Of a stretch of DNA of 64,000 nt, positions 43,701-52,756 are shown in pieces. Source of the DNA: Verrucosispora sp. NA02020 (GTDB lineage Bacteria; Actinomycetota; Actinomycetes; Mycobacteriales; Micromonosporaceae); NCBI RefSeq assembly GCF_013364215.1, contig NZ_CP054923.1, positions 1,488,001-1,552,000 of the forward strand, read 5' to 3'. The position numbers and the translations under genes were made by a program. Within the stretch, counting starts at the first letter, position 1, and each line of letters begins with the position of its first letter. A model generated the notes under the pieces. It searched no databases. It was not told the DNA's origin and saw nothing but the letters and a program-made list of their open reading frames with translations.

Positions 43701-43985
43701 GACCGGGCGGCCGGCCGTGGCGACACGCCGAAGGTGGCCGCGCTGGAAGCCGAGCGTGGTGCGTTGATCGCGCAGTTGCGGTCGGCCGCCGGGCTGGCCG
43801 GGCGGACCCGCCGACTGGGTGACGAGGCGGAGCGGGCCCGCAAGACGGTCACGGCCAGGATCAGGGACACGCTGCGCCGTCTCGACGAACGGCATCCGCC
43901 GCTGGCGGAGCACCTGCGCGGGACCGTCTCCACCGGTGCCGCCTGCCGCTATCTGCCCGCCGCGCCGGTGTCCTGGCGGTTGTGA
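40734..43985 (+). CDS. Large AAA_16 ATPase, LAL-regulator-like but without HTH
   Basis: 1083 residues. Residues ~1-300 form an AAA_16/STAND ATPase: VTGEPGIGKTTLV near 45, LVVLDDLHWADAASVRLLRF near 170, and TGGNPFFVEQ near 265. A long helical TPR-like region follows to ~900. The C-terminal part (WRLTYQGATVHLPDAKGLHD) is a small beta domain followed by a coiled coil (RYRQHLIRLDDEIDRAAGRG, AALEAERGALIAQLRS). LuxR-type DNA-binding motifs are absent. It looks like a signalling ATPase. The ATG at 40734 is used; the upstream repeat region is treated as noncoding. Confidence 0.85.
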   Translation: MRARPSGVMIGRDHPAGLLRAEVDRAAASHGGLVLVTGEPGIGKTTLVTSAADEARRQGALVLGAACWDSASAPGYWPWVQVLRGLRRSPEDWAVARESAEPALRLLLGEVDPTSRSHGPSLMTPVTASGDGLLPTTVGPGDGDTAEREAFALYDSVTAALVAVSQRRPVLVVLDDLHWADAASVRLLRFAAQHTWFERLLLVGTYRDAEVEAEDHPLRPLLMSLVAKSTPITLTGLSRDEVGALMTRTAGREPDPHCVDDVHRRTGGNPFFVEQTARLWHSDGQLAGIPPGVREVVRRRLDRLPAEVVDVLTVAAVLGREFHAAVLAASAGRPPARLDALLDVAVAARLVLSGGDGRYTFAHDLVRETLYDGLADGERRLRHAAVVRAVDEHAALAEWLIPADLARHAWLADAHLEAYRRAELLLAAARDAACRLALEESAVHLRRAATVATDPSQRIKIMIELADRLFHTGGRDEADQILADTAALALTTDEPALLARFALNVHRHCQTNPRIAVDAEGLVREAYRRLVGEPADVAPVRRLEADLITATEALARRVHDDDALAFSLWARHDATWGPGTAADRVALTAEIREVARRGGDQETELWATSLRWVALLELGDPRYQDELTAFVTTARQTGRPRHQMAAAIDGGITSAFRGDFAEADTCFFELGDLDEWEHADHSFLGHHLRWSYLILRGDFDAADEMVDGLNDGEHPHRVLLRGITAAERGDHRTATRISAELDAAGVTYTGPVAPLWLRLRAQATVADPGRCAEARQALLPYQGQWLVSLFGCDLSGPVDHWLGVIDAADRRWDDAVTRFTAARDAADRMGSRPWSLFVRVALVDALRARGRPGDAATADAIRVTARDEARELDLPQVLARLAEDTPGGRSTPAPTGPVPTSPAYEFRREGAVWRLTYQGATVHLPDAKGLHDLRLLLGRPGVDVPAVELLDPAAGPELVAARRMGGDDLLDEEARNRYRQHLIRLDDEIDRAAGRGDTPKVAALEAERGALIAQLRSAAGLAGRTRRLGDEAERARKTVTARIRDTLRRLDERHPPLAEHLRGTVSTGAACRYLPAAPVSWRL

Positions 43986-43989
43986 CCGG

Positions 43990-44037
43990 CCGGCTCCGGG
44001 CAGCACCCTCCTGGTCGGGGGCGCTGCCCGGAGCCGG
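43990..44037. terminator. Bidirectional terminator between convergent genes
   Basis: CCGGCTCCGGGCAGC (43990-44004) pairs perfectly over 15 bp with 44023-44037. It lies between the ATPase stop (43985) and the ABC permease stop (44053). Confidence 0.75.
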
Positions 44038-44052
44038 TCCGGCGGTCGAGGG

Positions 44053-44910
44053 TCAGCGGCGGTTGTAGCGGTACATGGTGAGGCTGCCGAAGACCACCAC
44101 GAACAGCACGCTCCAGCCGAGGGTCCACAGCATGGCCGACGTGTCCGACGTACCGGCCATCGCGGCGCGTACCGAGGACACCAGGTGGGTGATCGGGTTG
44201 GCCTTGACGAACGCCTGGAGCCAGCCGGGCATGGTGGAGGGGTCGACGAAGACGTTGCTCAGGAAGGTCAGCGGGAACAGCACCATCATGCTGACGCCCA
44301 TCACCGACTTCTCGCTTCGCATGATCAGCCCGAACAGCGTCCAGACCCAGGAGAACGCGAACGAGAAGACCACCAGCAGGCCGATCCCGGCCAGCACCCC
44401 GAGCAGACCGCCGTCGGGACGGAAGCCGAGCACCAGCCCCAGGGTGAGGATCACCGTGGCGGCGAGGACGTAGCGCAGCACGTCCCCGAAGATCATGCCG
44501 ACCAGGGCGGCGGGCCGCCACACGGGCAGCGTCCGGAACCGGTCGAAGATGCCCTTCTCGATGTCGGTGTTCAGCCCGACGGCGGTGTACATGGTGATCA
44601 TCACGACGCTGGTCACCATGATGCCCGGCAGGAAGAACTGCAGGTAGTCACGCGGATCGCCGGCGAGCGCACCGCCGAACAGGTACGTGAACATCAGCAC
44701 CATGATGATCGGGAACATGGTGACGTCGAAGAGCTGCTCCGGTACGTGCTTGATCTTCAGTATGGCGCGCCAGCTGAAGGTCAGTGACGCCGCGAGCGGG
44801 CTCGGGCGCGGCGGGCGCGCCGCCGGTGCGAGCACCGTCGCCAACGCCTCCGAGGAGGGTACGAAGACCGACGGTGCCGGGCCGGTCGAGGTGGCGGTGT
44901 CGCTGCTCAT
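44053..44910 (-). CDS. ABC-2 type permease, DrrB-like
   Basis: 285 residues. A hydrophilic N-terminus is followed by six membrane helices with the ABC-2 signatures [57 protein letters not shown] and [20 protein letters not shown]. It closely follows the daunorubicin-resistance permease pattern. The ATG at 44910 overlaps the TGA of the ATPase gene (ATGA), so the two form one exporter for a drug or lipid. Confidence 0.92.
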   Translation of the reverse strand: MSSDTATSTGPAPSVFVPSSEALATVLAPAARPPRPSPLAASLTFSWRAILKIKHVPEQLFDVTMFPIIMVLMFTYLFGGALAGDPRDYLQFFLPGIMVTSVVMITMYTAVGLNTDIEKGIFDRFRTLPVWRPAALVGMIFGDVLRYVLAATVILTLGLVLGFRPDGGLLGVLAGIGLLVVFSFAFSWVWTLFGLIMRSEKSVMGVSMMVLFPLTFLSNVFVDPSTMPGWLQAFVKANPITHLVSSVRAAMAGTSDTSAMLWTLGWSVLFVVVFGSLTMYRYNRR

Positions 44911-45923
44911 CGGGCTGCCTCCAGCTCGTCGTCGCGCTCGCCGGCGGTCGGCTCGGCGGGACGGTCGGTCAGGGCCAGGAAGACCTCGTCCAGGCTCGGC
45001 TGGCCGAGTGAGAAGTCGTCCACCACGATGCCGGCGCGGGTCAGCTCGCCCAGCCCCCGGGCGGCCTGTGCGCTGGCGTCGAGATCGCTGCCGGCCTCAC
45101 CGACCCGCGCGGTGATCGCCACCGGGTCGGCGTCCAGTTGCACCGCCACGCCGAGCACGCTCTCCAGCAACCGTTGCGCCTCGGGGCGCTGGTCCGCGTC
45201 CCGCAACCGCAGGTGCACGGTGCCGGATCCGACCGAGGACTTGAGTTCGCCCGGGGTGCCCTCCGCGATCACCCGGCCGTGATCGATCACCGCGATCCGT
45301 CCGGCCAACTGGTCGGCCTCGTCCAGGTACTGCGTGGTCAGCAGCACCGTCGTGCCGTGTGCCACCACCGCGCGGACGATCTCCCACACCTGGTTGCGGC
45401 TGCGTGGGTCGAGCCCGGTCGTGGGCTCGTCGAGGAAGAGCAGATCCGGGGTGCTGAGGATGCTCGCCGCGATGTCGATGCGTCGGCGCATGCCGCCGGA
45501 GTACTTCTTGACCTGTCGTCCGGCCGCCTCGGTCAACCCGAACGCGGCCAGCAACTGCGCGGCCCGTTCCCGCGCGGCGGGCTTGCGCAGGCCGAGCAGC
45601 CGGCCCAGCAGGACCAGGTTCTCGGTGCCGGTCAGGTCCTCGTCCACCGAGGCGTACTGGCCGGTCAGGCTGACCCGGGCGCGGACCTCTTCGGCCTCGG
45701 TGACCACGTCGTGCCCGAAGACACGGGCCCGACCACCGTCCGGACGCAGCAACGTCGCCAGGATCCGTACCGCGGTGGTCTTCCCGGCGCCGTTCGGCCC
45801 GAGTACCCCGTACACGGCACCTGCGGGCACCTGGAGGTCGAGTCCGGCGAGCGCCCGCGTCTCACCGAACGACCGGGTCAGGCCCTCGGCCTCGATGGCG
45901 AGGCCGGTGGTGCGTCTGTTCAT
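44907..45923 (-). CDS. ABC transporter ATP-binding protein, DrrA-like
   Basis: 338 residues. Walker A is [12 protein letters not shown] (near 40), the signature is [14 protein letters not shown], Walker B is [13 protein letters not shown], with the H-loop region replaced by [11 protein letters not shown] as in DrrA. The C-terminal DrrA-specific domain is present ([20 protein letters not shown]). The ATG at 45923 is chosen; the open frame runs further upstream through palindromic noncoding DNA. No regulator is adjacent. Confidence 0.92.
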   Translation of the reverse strand: MNRRTTGLAIEAEGLTRSFGETRALAGLDLQVPAGAVYGVLGPNGAGKTTAVRILATLLRPDGGRARVFGHDVVTEAEEVRARVSLTGQYASVDEDLTGTENLVLLGRLLGLRKPAARERAAQLLAAFGLTEAAGRQVKKYSGGMRRRIDIAASILSTPDLLFLDEPTTGLDPRSRNQVWEIVRAVVAHGTTVLLTTQYLDEADQLAGRIAVIDHGRVIAEGTPGELKSSVGSGTVHLRLRDADQRPEAQRLLESVLGVAVQLDADPVAITARVGEAGSDLDASAQAARGLGELTRAGIVVDDFSLGQPSLDEVFLALTDRPAEPTAGERDDELEAAR

Positions 45924-46008
45924 GATCTCGGTGTTTCCTTCCGTTCGTCCCGTCGCCGTCCGCCTGCTACAACGACGTCGTCGTGATGGAGGCGCGAGAC
46001 GACGGACA

Positions 46009-46037
46009 GCCGCCGCTAGATCGGATCTAGCGGCGGC
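46009..46037. terminator. Perfect palindrome, probable terminator after the aldo/keto reductase
   Basis: GCCGCCGCTAGATC (46009-46022) and its exact complement (46024-46037) flank a single G. It lies 47 nt beyond the minus-strand stop at 46084 and before the ABC ATPase start. Its very short loop also leaves open a protein-binding role. Confidence 0.5.
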
Positions 46038-46083
46038 CGTGGTGCGCCGGTTCGCCGGGGGTGGGGGCCCACCGCCCGGGGGA

Positions 46084-46947
46084 TCAGGCCGGAATGTAGT
46101 CGAAGGTGTCCGGGTGGGCACCCTGCCGACCGGCCTCGCCCCGGCCCAGCAGCGTGATCCGTTCCATGGTGGCGTCGTCGAGCGTGAAGTCGAAGATGCC
46201 GATGTTCTCCTCGATCCGCTTCGGGGTGGTCGACTTGGGGAAGATCACGTCGCCCCGCTGTACGTGCCAGCGCAGCACCACCTGGGCCGGTGTCCGGCCG
46301 ACCTGCTCGGCGATGTCGGCGATGGTCGGGTCACCGAGCACCGCGCCCTGGGCGATCGGCGACCACGCCTGGGTGACGATGCCGTTCCTGGCGCCGTACT
46401 CGCGTACCTCGTCGTTCGGGAAGTACGGGTGCGCCTCGATCTGGTTGACCGCCGGCACCACCTCGGTCTCGGCGGCCAGCCGCTCCAGGTGCGGCACCTG
46501 GAAGTTGGAGACGCCGATCGACTTCGCCCGGCCGTCGGCGCGGAACTCCTCCAGCACCTTCCAGGTGGAGACGAAGTCGCCGTCGTAGCGGGTCGGCAGC
46601 GGCCAGTGGATGAGGAAGAGGTCGACGTAGTCGGTCCGCAGCGCGTCGAGCGTCGCCTGGAACGCGGTGCGGGCGTCGTCGGGGCGGTGGCAGGCGTTGC
46701 TCAGCTTGCTCGTGATGAAGACGTCCTCCCGGGCCACCCCGGCCGTGCGTACGCCCTGGCCGACCTCGGCCTCGTTGCCGTACATCTCGGCGGTGTCGAC
46801 GTGCCGGTAGCCGACGTCCAGCGCGGTGCGTACCGCGTCGGCGGTGTCCTTCGGGTCGATCTGGAACACCCCGAAGCCCAGTTGCGGGATCGGGTTGCCG
46901 TCGTTGAGGGGAATGTCCGGAATCGTGCTCGTCATGGGGGTCGACAT
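46084..46947 (-). CDS. Aldo/keto reductase
   Basis: 287 residues. The catalytic tetrad is visible: [16 protein letters not shown] (Asp and Tyr), VFITSKL (Lys), LIHWPLP (His). The NADPH-binding C-terminus includes [20 protein letters not shown]. This is the 2,5-diketo-gluconate-reductase-like group (AKR5). Starts at 46947 or 46935 are both possible; neither has a strong ribosome-binding site. Reduces small aldehydes and ketones; the physiological substrate is unknown. Confidence 0.93.
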   Translation of the reverse strand: MSTPMTSTIPDIPLNDGNPIPQLGFGVFQIDPKDTADAVRTALDVGYRHVDTAEMYGNEAEVGQGVRTAGVAREDVFITSKLSNACHRPDDARTAFQATLDALRTDYVDLFLIHWPLPTRYDGDFVSTWKVLEEFRADGRAKSIGVSNFQVPHLERLAAETEVVPAVNQIEAHPYFPNDEVREYGARNGIVTQAWSPIAQGAVLGDPTIADIAEQVGRTPAQVVLRWHVQRGDVIFPKSTTPKRIEENIGIFDFTLDDATMERITLLGRGEAGRQGAHPDTFDYIPA

Positions 46948-46987
46948 ACCCGCTGACCGGCCCCTTCTCACGCACTCGTGGCGGCCG

Positions 46988-47224
46988 TCAGAGGCGGCGC
47001 AGGGCGGTGGAGTCCAGCCGGTAGCCGATGGTGGCGTCCACGATCCGCTCGACCAGGTCGGCCTTGCGCAGTCCGCCGAGGCCGCGTAGCCCGACCTGCG
47101 CGGCCAGCTCCCGCAGCTCGCGTGTCGACCGCTCCGACAGGTACGCCGTACCGTCGGCGCGGCTGGTCATGGCCGCCAGCCGGGCGGCCACCGGCGCCGG
47201 GTCGGCGGCCTCCGTCGCCCTCAC
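46988..47224 (-). CDS. Small Rho-N/SAP-like domain protein coupled to ParA
   Basis: 78 residues. STRELRELAAQVGLRGLGGL and RKADLVERIVDATIGYRLDS form a Rho N-terminal/SAP-like helix-extended-loop-helix, a nucleic-acid-binding fold. The GTG at 47224 overlaps the TGA of the ParA gene (GTGA). Its pairing suggests it is the DNA-binding partner of this ParA, filling the place normally taken by ParB; this is inference. Confidence 0.7.
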   Translation of the reverse strand: MRATEAADPAPVAARLAAMTSRADGTAYLSERSTRELRELAAQVGLRGLGGLRKADLVERIVDATIGYRLDSTALRRL

Positions 47225-48141
47225 GCCGGTTGCAGGTGGTCGAGGAACTCAGTGGCGAGCTGGCGCAGCTCCGCGCGGACGGCGGGCACGGTGACCCGGT
47301 CGCGCAGCACCACCGGCACCCCGCGCGGGGTGTTCGTGGCGTAGAGGGTGACGTTCTCCCGCAGCGCCGTCGGGAAGACCGGCAGCCCCAGGTTGCGGAC
47401 CTGGTCCATGTAGCCCTGGTGGGTGGCGATCGGCCGCTGCGCGAGCAACTGGATCATCGTGAAGACCACGCCGGCCACGCCGGGGGCGACCTTCTGGTGT
47501 CGGCGTACGGTGGCGAACCGCCGGGCGTCGGCGTTGTACTGCTCGACCAGCTCCCGCACGTTGCCGTGCAGGTAGTCGATGCCGAGGGTGGACAGGTAGT
47601 CGGCCTTGGCCGGGATCACCAGATGGTCGCTGGCGATGATGGCGGACTGGGTGACCACGTTGAAGTTCGGCGGACAGTCGATCAACACCATGTCGTACGG
47701 CTCCAGCCCGTCGGCGAGCAGCCCCTCGGCGAGCGAGCCGCGGACCCGGAACAGCTCGGCGTCGTACTCCTCGCCACCGGCGACGCTGCGGGCCAGTGCC
47801 AGGTCGATGTCGACGAGTTGCAGATGCGAGGCGATCAGGTCGAGTCGGCCCGCTCCGGAGAGCCGGGTGTTCGCCGGACCGGGGGAGACCACCAGGTCAC
47901 CGAGAGTGATGGCGGTGTCGCCCTCGCGCAGGCCGTCGTACCACCGCTTGATGGTCCGGGAGTCGCGTAACCGCTCCCGCCAGTCGTCCGGGTCGTAGAA
48001 GCCGAAGGTCAGGCTGGCCTGCGGGTCGAGGTCGATGAGCAGCACCTTCATGCCTCGGTTGGCCAGTTCGGCCCCGAGGTTGGCGGTCACGGTGGTCTTG
48101 CCGACCCCACCCTTGTAGTTGATAACGGACACCACGTACAT
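47221..48141 (-). CDS. Orphan ParA-family ATPase
   Basis: 306 residues. The deviant Walker A is INYKGGVGKTTVTANLGAEL (near 8-16, signature lysine KGGVGKTT), Walker A' VLLIDLDPQASLTFG, and Walker B YDMVLIDCPPNFNVVTQSAI. The ATG at 48141 is fixed by GGGGAGGT eight nt upstream. No parB or parS site is seen, so it is not the chromosomal partition locus. Possible roles are positioning of a protein complex or remnants of a plasmid-type system. Coupled to the Rho-N-like gene. Confidence 0.9.
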   Translation of the reverse strand: MYVVSVINYKGGVGKTTVTANLGAELANRGMKVLLIDLDPQASLTFGFYDPDDWRERLRDSRTIKRWYDGLREGDTAITLGDLVVSPGPANTRLSGAGRLDLIASHLQLVDIDLALARSVAGGEEYDAELFRVRGSLAEGLLADGLEPYDMVLIDCPPNFNVVTQSAIIASDHLVIPAKADYLSTLGIDYLHGNVRELVEQYNADARRFATVRRHQKVAPGVAGVVFTMIQLLAQRPIATHQGYMDQVRNLGLPVFPTALRENVTLYATNTPRGVPVVLRDRVTVPAVRAELRQLATEFLDHLQPA

Positions 48142-48240
48142 CGACGTACCTCCCCAGACCTGGGAACGGTAGTCGGCCACCCTGGGTGAATTCGATCATC
48201 CGCGCGACTTTTCCGTGTAGCACGTAACTACGTATGTTCG

Positions 48241-48246
48241 TATTAT
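48241..48246 (+). promoter_or_regulatory. -10 element of a probable leaderless ArsR transcript
   Basis: TATTAT at 48241-48246 ends 6 nt before the ATG at 48253, which has no ribosome-binding site. Upstream, GTAACTACGTATGTTCGTA contains the palindrome TACGTA and could be the regulator's own site. No clear -35. Confidence 0.45.
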
Positions 48247-48252
48247 TGAGTC

Positions 48253-48765
48253 ATGGCGGATGTGGAGGAGCGGCTGGCGGCGCTGGAAGCGCAGGTCGCG
48301 GCACTTGTCGAGCGGCTCGGCGCGACGACCGGGCCGGTCACCCCGGAGGCCCCGGCGGAGGGCGTCTTCTGGGCCCTCGACGGGCTCAAGCAGCGCCTGC
48401 CCGCCGAGAGCGCGGGCGCCGTGCTCTACACCGGCACCGTCCGGGTCGCCGGGAGGTCCTACGACTGGCAGTACGGCCGAGAGGTGGACGACCTGCTGGC
48501 CGGCGACTGGGCCGAGCTGCCCGGCATCCTCTCCGCCCTGGGCCACCCGGTGCGGCTGCGCCTGCTGCGGGAGATCCTCACCGGCCGGCAGGGCACCGCC
48601 GAGCTGGCCGACATCGAGGAGCTCGGCACCACCGGCCAGCTGCACCACCACCTGCGCCAGCTCACCGCGGCGGGCTGGTTGCACAGCACCGGGCGCGGCC
48701 GGTACGCCGTCCCCGCCGAACGGGTGGTGCCGCTGCTGGCCATCCTCACCGCCGCCCGCCGTTGA
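48253..48765 (+). CDS. ArsR-type winged-helix transcriptional regulator
   Basis: 170 residues. An N-terminal coiled segment (ADVEERLAALEAQVAALVER) precedes the winged helix: LSALGHPVRLRLLREILTGR, then LGTTGQLHHHLRQLTAAGWL and GRGRYAVP. The intermediate region (~40-90) probably senses a ligand; no CxC metal site is visible. It is followed 87 bp downstream by a beta-lactamase-fold gene on the same strand, which may be its target. Translation is probably from a leaderless message. Confidence 0.85.
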   Translation: MADVEERLAALEAQVAALVERLGATTGPVTPEAPAEGVFWALDGLKQRLPAESAGAVLYTGTVRVAGRSYDWQYGREVDDLLAGDWAELPGILSALGHPVRLRLLREILTGRQGTAELADIEELGTTGQLHHHLRQLTAAGWLHSTGRGRYAVPAERVVPLLAILTAARR

Positions 48766-48851
48766 CCACCCCGACCGACCCCGACCCCGACCGTTGACCA
48801 CCCCGACCGGTGGGTAGATCACCGGCCACCCCGCACGGAAGGACCACCCCT

Positions 48852-50324
48852 ATGCGTAAGCCGACCGCCGTCGCGCTGGTCGTCGGGATCGTCGCGGGCC
48901 TCGCCGGCCTCGCCGCCCATCCCCGGGAACCCCGGCTGACCGCCTCGACCACCGGTGACGCCGACGTCGCCGCCTCGGCCCGCGCCGCCGTGGCCGACCC
49001 GGACGGATATCGCGGCCTCGCCGTCGCGCTGATCGACGACGGCCGGGTCCGCACCGCCGGCCTCGGCGACCGTGACCGGCACGGCGCGCCGGTCGAATCC
49101 GGCACCCCGTTCGAGATCGGCTCGGTGACGAAGGTGCTCACCGGCATGCTGCTGGCCCGGCAGGCCGAGACCGGGGCGGTGCGGCCCGAGGACACCCTCG
49201 GCACCGTCTGGCCGGCGGTCGAGGGCCCGGTGCGCGAGGTCACCCTCACCGAGCTGGCCAGCCACCGGTCCGGCCTGCCCCGGATCGACCTCGGGTCGGT
49301 GGGCGCCTGGGTCCGGGTGCTCCAGGCCAACGTCGCCGCCGGCAACCCGTACGCCGGACTGGACGTCGACCGGGTGCGGGACACCGCCGACGCGCACGCG
49401 CCCGGCGACGACCGGGGTCGGGTCGGCTACTCGAACCTCGGTTCGGCGGTGCTCGGGCAGGCCCTCGCCGCCGACGCCGGACTCGCCTTCCCCGAGCTGC
49501 TCGACCGGGAGCTGCTGACTCCGCTCGGCATGACCGCGACCGTCCACGCCACCGATTCCGGTGCCCTGCCGGACGAGCGCGCGCAGGGCGCCCGTGGCAA
49601 CGGACGCGTCGCGGACCCGTGGACCGGCAGCGGGTACGCCCCCGCCGGCATCGGCTACTGGTCCACCGTCGAGGACCTGGCCCGACTGGTCACCGCCACC
49701 ACCGCCGGCACCGCACCCGGCGCCGACGCCCGTGACCCGCGCTTCGACGACGACGACCGCACCCGCATCGGGTACGGCTGGTTCACCACCCGCTACGACG
49801 ACCAGGAGATCACCTGGCACAACGGCGGCACCGGCGGCTTCCGCTCGTACGTCGGCTTCGACCGGGCCACCGGGCGCGGGGTGGTGGTGCTCGGCAACAC
49901 CGACAAGGCAGTGGAGCCGATCGGGCTGCGGCTGCTCGGCGTACCGCCGGACCAGGCCGGCGAGCCCGCACCTGCACTGCCGGTCTGGGCCGGTGCGGGC
50001 ATCGCCCTGGTGTTCACCGTCATCGGCGGGCTGTCGCTGCTCGGCGTCGCGTACCGCCCGACGCTGGACCGGCTGACCGTGCTCTCCTCCGGGGCCTGGG
50101 CGGTGGCCTACCCCGCGCTGGGGCGTCAGCTCGGCGACTGGTCGGCGGTGCCCGGCTGGCTCTGGGCGGTCGGTCCGGCGCTGAGTGCCGCCGGGCTGGC
50201 GCTGGTCGCGCACCGCTGGCGTGATCTGCCGACGAACCGGGCCGCCGTGCCGTGGCGGCGGGTCGTGGTGACGGTCGCCTCGCTGGTCGGGGCGGTGGTG
50301 GCAGTGGTCGTCGTGCTCGGCTGA
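48852..50324 (+). CDS. Beta-lactamase-fold serine hydrolase with C-terminal membrane helices
   Basis: 490 residues. A signal anchor ([18 protein letters not shown]) is followed by the class C/DD-peptidase-like domain: SVTK (S-x-x-K), GYSN (Y-x-N) and HNGGTGG (KTG-like box). After ~385 there are three to four membrane helices ([20 protein letters not shown] and others). Such proteins may be D-aminopeptidases, esterases or wall-modifying enzymes rather than true beta-lactamases. The ATG at 48852 follows GGAAGG. The intergenic GTTGACCACCCCGACCG appears twice before it. Confidence 0.88.
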   Translation: MRKPTAVALVVGIVAGLAGLAAHPREPRLTASTTGDADVAASARAAVADPDGYRGLAVALIDDGRVRTAGLGDRDRHGAPVESGTPFEIGSVTKVLTGMLLARQAETGAVRPEDTLGTVWPAVEGPVREVTLTELASHRSGLPRIDLGSVGAWVRVLQANVAAGNPYAGLDVDRVRDTADAHAPGDDRGRVGYSNLGSAVLGQALAADAGLAFPELLDRELLTPLGMTATVHATDSGALPDERAQGARGNGRVADPWTGSGYAPAGIGYWSTVEDLARLVTATTAGTAPGADARDPRFDDDDRTRIGYGWFTTRYDDQEITWHNGGTGGFRSYVGFDRATGRGVVVLGNTDKAVEPIGLRLLGVPPDQAGEPAPALPVWAGAGIALVFTVIGGLSLLGVAYRPTLDRLTVLSSGAWAVAYPALGRQLGDWSAVPGWLWAVGPALSAAGLALVAHRWRDLPTNRAAVPWRRVVVTVASLVGAVVAVVVVLG

Positions 50325-50393
50325 GCATGGCCGGCGGTCGATGCGCAGCTCGGCGGTGTTCGGTCGCGCCGCTTCGAGCTTGATCAAAGCTGT

Positions 50394-50399
50394 TAAAGT
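50394..50399 (+). promoter_or_regulatory. Candidate -10 of the AAA-DUF1257-DUF2997-radical SAM operon
   Basis: TAAAGT at 50394-50399 fits the actinomycete -10 consensus; a weak -35 (GCTTCG) is 17 bp upstream. The start would lie ~27 nt before the ATG at 50432, which has GGGGAGG upstream. Confidence 0.4.
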
Positions 50400-50431
50400 C
50401 CGCCCAGTCCAGGCCGGCTGGGGAGGCGAGG

Positions 50432-52060
50432 ATGGCACTGTCGTTCCGGGATGCGTTGTCGCAGATGCTCAAGGCGCGGTTCCCGATCCTGTACATCGAG
50501 TCCGCCGAGGAACAGCGCGCGGTCGCCGAGGTCGCGGCTGTGGCCCACGACGCCGTGCTGGTGCGTACCCCGCGTGCGGTGTGGACCTGGTCGCTGACCA
50601 CCGGTCTGGTGCAGCCGGACGGCGTCTGGCGGACCGGCACCACCGAGCCGGCCGACGCCCTGGACGCCGTACTGCGGATCGACCAGCCGAGTGTGGTGAT
50701 TTTCAAGGATCTGCACACCTCGCACGGCGACGGCGAGCGGCCCGGTAACGCCGGGGTGGTCCGCCGGCTGCGGGACGTGGCGGCGGCGTTCAAGTCCGGC
50801 GCGATGCCGCGCACCCTGATCCTGGTCTCGCCGGTGCTGCGCATCCCGGTCGAGTTGGAGAAGGACGTCACGATCGTCGACTTCCCGCTGCCCAGCGAGA
50901 CGGAGATCCGGCAGGTGCTGGAGGCGATCATCCACGCCAACTCCGCCGACGGCCGGATCCAGATAGCCCTCGACGAGTTGGGGCGCGAGCGGTTCGCCAA
51001 GGCCGCCCTCGGGCTGACCCTGCACGAGGCGGAGAACGCCTTCGCCCGGGCGATGGTCAACGACGGCGTGCTGGACGGTCGCGACCTCGACGTGGTGCAC
51101 GAGGAGAAGCGACAGACCGTCCGCAAGTCCGGGCTGCTGGAGTTTGTCGAGGCGGACGTGAACCTCGCCGACGTCGGCGGTCTGGAGAACCTCAAGCGGT
51201 GGCTGGCCAAGCGGGACGGCTCCTGGCTGGCCGAAGCGGCGGCGTACGGCCTGCCCGCACCCCGGGGGGTCCTGATCACCGGCGTGCCCGGGTGCGGTAA
51301 GTCGTTGACCGCGAAGGCGATCGCGGCGGCCTGGGAGCTGCCGTTGCTGCGGCTGGACGTGGGCCGGGTCTTCGCCGGGCTGGTGGGCAGCAGCGAGCAG
51401 AACATGCGCACCGCCATCCGCACCGCCGAGGCGACCGCACCCTGCGTGCTCTGGGTGGACGAGATCGAGAAGGGCTTCGCCGGGGGTGGCGGCGACTCCG
51501 GCACCTCCACCCGGGTCTTCGGGTCCTTCCTCACCTGGATGCAGGAGAAGAACCGACCCGTCTTCGTCATCGCCACCGCCAACGACATCGAGAAACTGCC
51601 GCCGGAGCTGCTCCGCAAGGGACGCTTCGACGAGATCTTCTTCGTCGACCTGCCGACCCGGGCCGAACGGGCCGCCATCTGGCGGGTCCACCTCGCCCGG
51701 CGGCTGCGTAACCCGGCCGTGGCCGGTGGGCTCGCGCTCGACGAGACGCTGCTCGCCGAGCTTGCCGATCTCAGCGAGGGCTACTCCGGCGCCGAGATCG
51801 AGCAGGCGGTCATCGCCGGGCTCTTCGACGCGTTCGGCGAACGCCGTCCGCTGCGCCGCGACGACCTGGCCCAGGCGGTGGTCGGCATGGTTCCGCTCAG
51901 CGTCACCCAGGCCGAACGGATCGACGCCATCCGCGCCTGGGCCGACGCCCGCGCGGTGGCCGCCACCGCCGCCGAGGACTGGGACAGCGGCGCGTCCGTC
52001 GACCGGAGTGCCCGGCCCGCCACGCCGACCCAACGTGGTGGACGGGCGGTCGAGTTCTGA
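50432..52060 (+). CDS. Ycf46-like AAA+ ATPase
   Basis: 542 residues. The N-terminal ~240 residues ([46 protein letters not shown]) match the regulatory half of Ycf46-type AAA proteins. The AAA core has [15 protein letters not shown] (~284), [10 protein letters not shown] (~341), an ATAND sensor 1 and [20 protein letters not shown] with the arginine finger. Cyanobacterial/plastid Ycf46 is linked to photosynthesis-related acclimation, but actinobacterial members have no known role. It is the first of five closely packed genes. It is expected to be a hexameric remodelling ATPase acting on the small proteins encoded downstream. Confidence 0.9.
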   Translation: MALSFRDALSQMLKARFPILYIESAEEQRAVAEVAAVAHDAVLVRTPRAVWTWSLTTGLVQPDGVWRTGTTEPADALDAVLRIDQPSVVIFKDLHTSHGDGERPGNAGVVRRLRDVAAAFKSGAMPRTLILVSPVLRIPVELEKDVTIVDFPLPSETEIRQVLEAIIHANSADGRIQIALDELGRERFAKAALGLTLHEAENAFARAMVNDGVLDGRDLDVVHEEKRQTVRKSGLLEFVEADVNLADVGGLENLKRWLAKRDGSWLAEAAAYGLPAPRGVLITGVPGCGKSLTAKAIAAAWELPLLRLDVGRVFAGLVGSSEQNMRTAIRTAEATAPCVLWVDEIEKGFAGGGGDSGTSTRVFGSFLTWMQEKNRPVFVIATANDIEKLPPELLRKGRFDEIFFVDLPTRAERAAIWRVHLARRLRNPAVAGGLALDETLLAELADLSEGYSGAEIEQAVIAGLFDAFGERRPLRRDDLAQAVVGMVPLSVTQAERIDAIRAWADARAVAATAAEDWDSGASVDRSARPATPTQRGGRAVEF

Positions 52061-52088
52061 TGGCCGAGTTGACCGGAAGGAGCCCGCG

Positions 52089-52544
52089 GTGAGTATCTCG
52101 CTCGTGCTGCTACCCCTCGCCGTCGCCGCGGTGGCCGCCGCCCACGGCGTCACCTCCCGTTCCGAACAGGAGGGCCGGATCGTCTGCGAGGTGCAGACCC
52201 GGATGCGGGACGAGAACCTGCTCGCCGCCGCGTTGCACGACACCGCCGCCGTGGTCGCCGTCGCGCCGGATTCGATCACCGCGGACTGGGCCGGTGTCCG
52301 GGCGAGCTTCCAGCGCGACGAGGCCGGCATCTGGTCGGCGCACTTCACCGGCGACATCGACGAGCCGAGGGCCGTGGAGGTGGTCCGCGCGGTCGACGTC
52401 GCGTACGGCCGGCAGGTCCAGCGGGCGGTGTTGGACCGGCTGCGGCAGCAGGCACCGGCCGCCGGGCTGCGGCTGGAGTCAGAGCAGGTCACCGACGACG
52501 ACGCGGTCCGCCTGGTCTTCGCCGTGCAGGGAGCCCGCTCGTGA
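52089..52544 (+). CDS. DUF1257 (Ycf35-like) protein
   Basis: 151 residues. A hydrophobic N-terminus (SISLVLLPLAVAAVAAAHGV) precedes a domain with VCEVQTRMRDENLLAAAL at its start and YGRQVQRAVLDRLRQQAPAA, then RLESEQVTDDDAVRLVF at its end. This spacing is that of DUF1257, called Ycf35 in plastids. The GTG at 52089 follows GGAAGGAG; the gap from the AAA gene is 28 bp. The hydrophobic start is unusual for the family and might anchor the protein. Identification is by remembered pattern. Confidence 0.7.
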   Translation: MSISLVLLPLAVAAVAAAHGVTSRSEQEGRIVCEVQTRMRDENLLAAALHDTAAVVAVAPDSITADWAGVRASFQRDEAGIWSAHFTGDIDEPRAVEVVRAVDVAYGRQVQRAVLDRLRQQAPAAGLRLESEQVTDDDAVRLVFAVQGARS

Positions 52545-52756
52545 CCGCCGAGCAGCCACGACTCGTGGTCACCGTGAGCAGCGAGGGCGTGGTCAGCGCC
52601 GAGACCCGGGGCATCCTGGGCGACCGGTGCCTGGACTACGTCGCGGTGCTGGAGGACCTGTTGGCCGCCCGGACGGTCAGCAGCGCCTACACCGCCGACC
52701 ATGCCCGAACCCGGGACGTCGTACGACAGGAGGACCGAGATGTCGACCGCGCCTGA
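52541..52756 (+). CDS. DUF2997 protein
   Basis: 71 residues. LVVTVSSEGVVSAETRGILG and RCLDYVAVLEDLL reproduce the DUF2997 plan (beta hairpin, invariant G-x-x-C, helix), here with TRGILGDRC. DUF2997 is typically encoded beside DUF1257. The GTG at 52541 overlaps the TGA before it (GTGA), and the 3' end overlaps the next gene by 17 bp. The conserved cysteine could be a ligand or a modification site. Confidence 0.8.
   Translation: MTAEQPRLVVTVSSEGVVSAETRGILGDRCLDYVAVLEDLLAARTVSSAYTADHARTRDVVRQEDRDVDRA

Noticed and set aside
45970..45983. ACGACGTCGT palindrome upstream of the DrrA-like gene as a TetR operator
   Set aside because: Short, common in G+C-rich DNA, and no TetR gene is adjacent.
45334..46956. 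540-codon plus-strand frame opposite the ABC ATPase and aldo/keto reductase genes
   Set aside because: It crosses two real minus-strand genes and their gap and has shadow-like composition without motifs.
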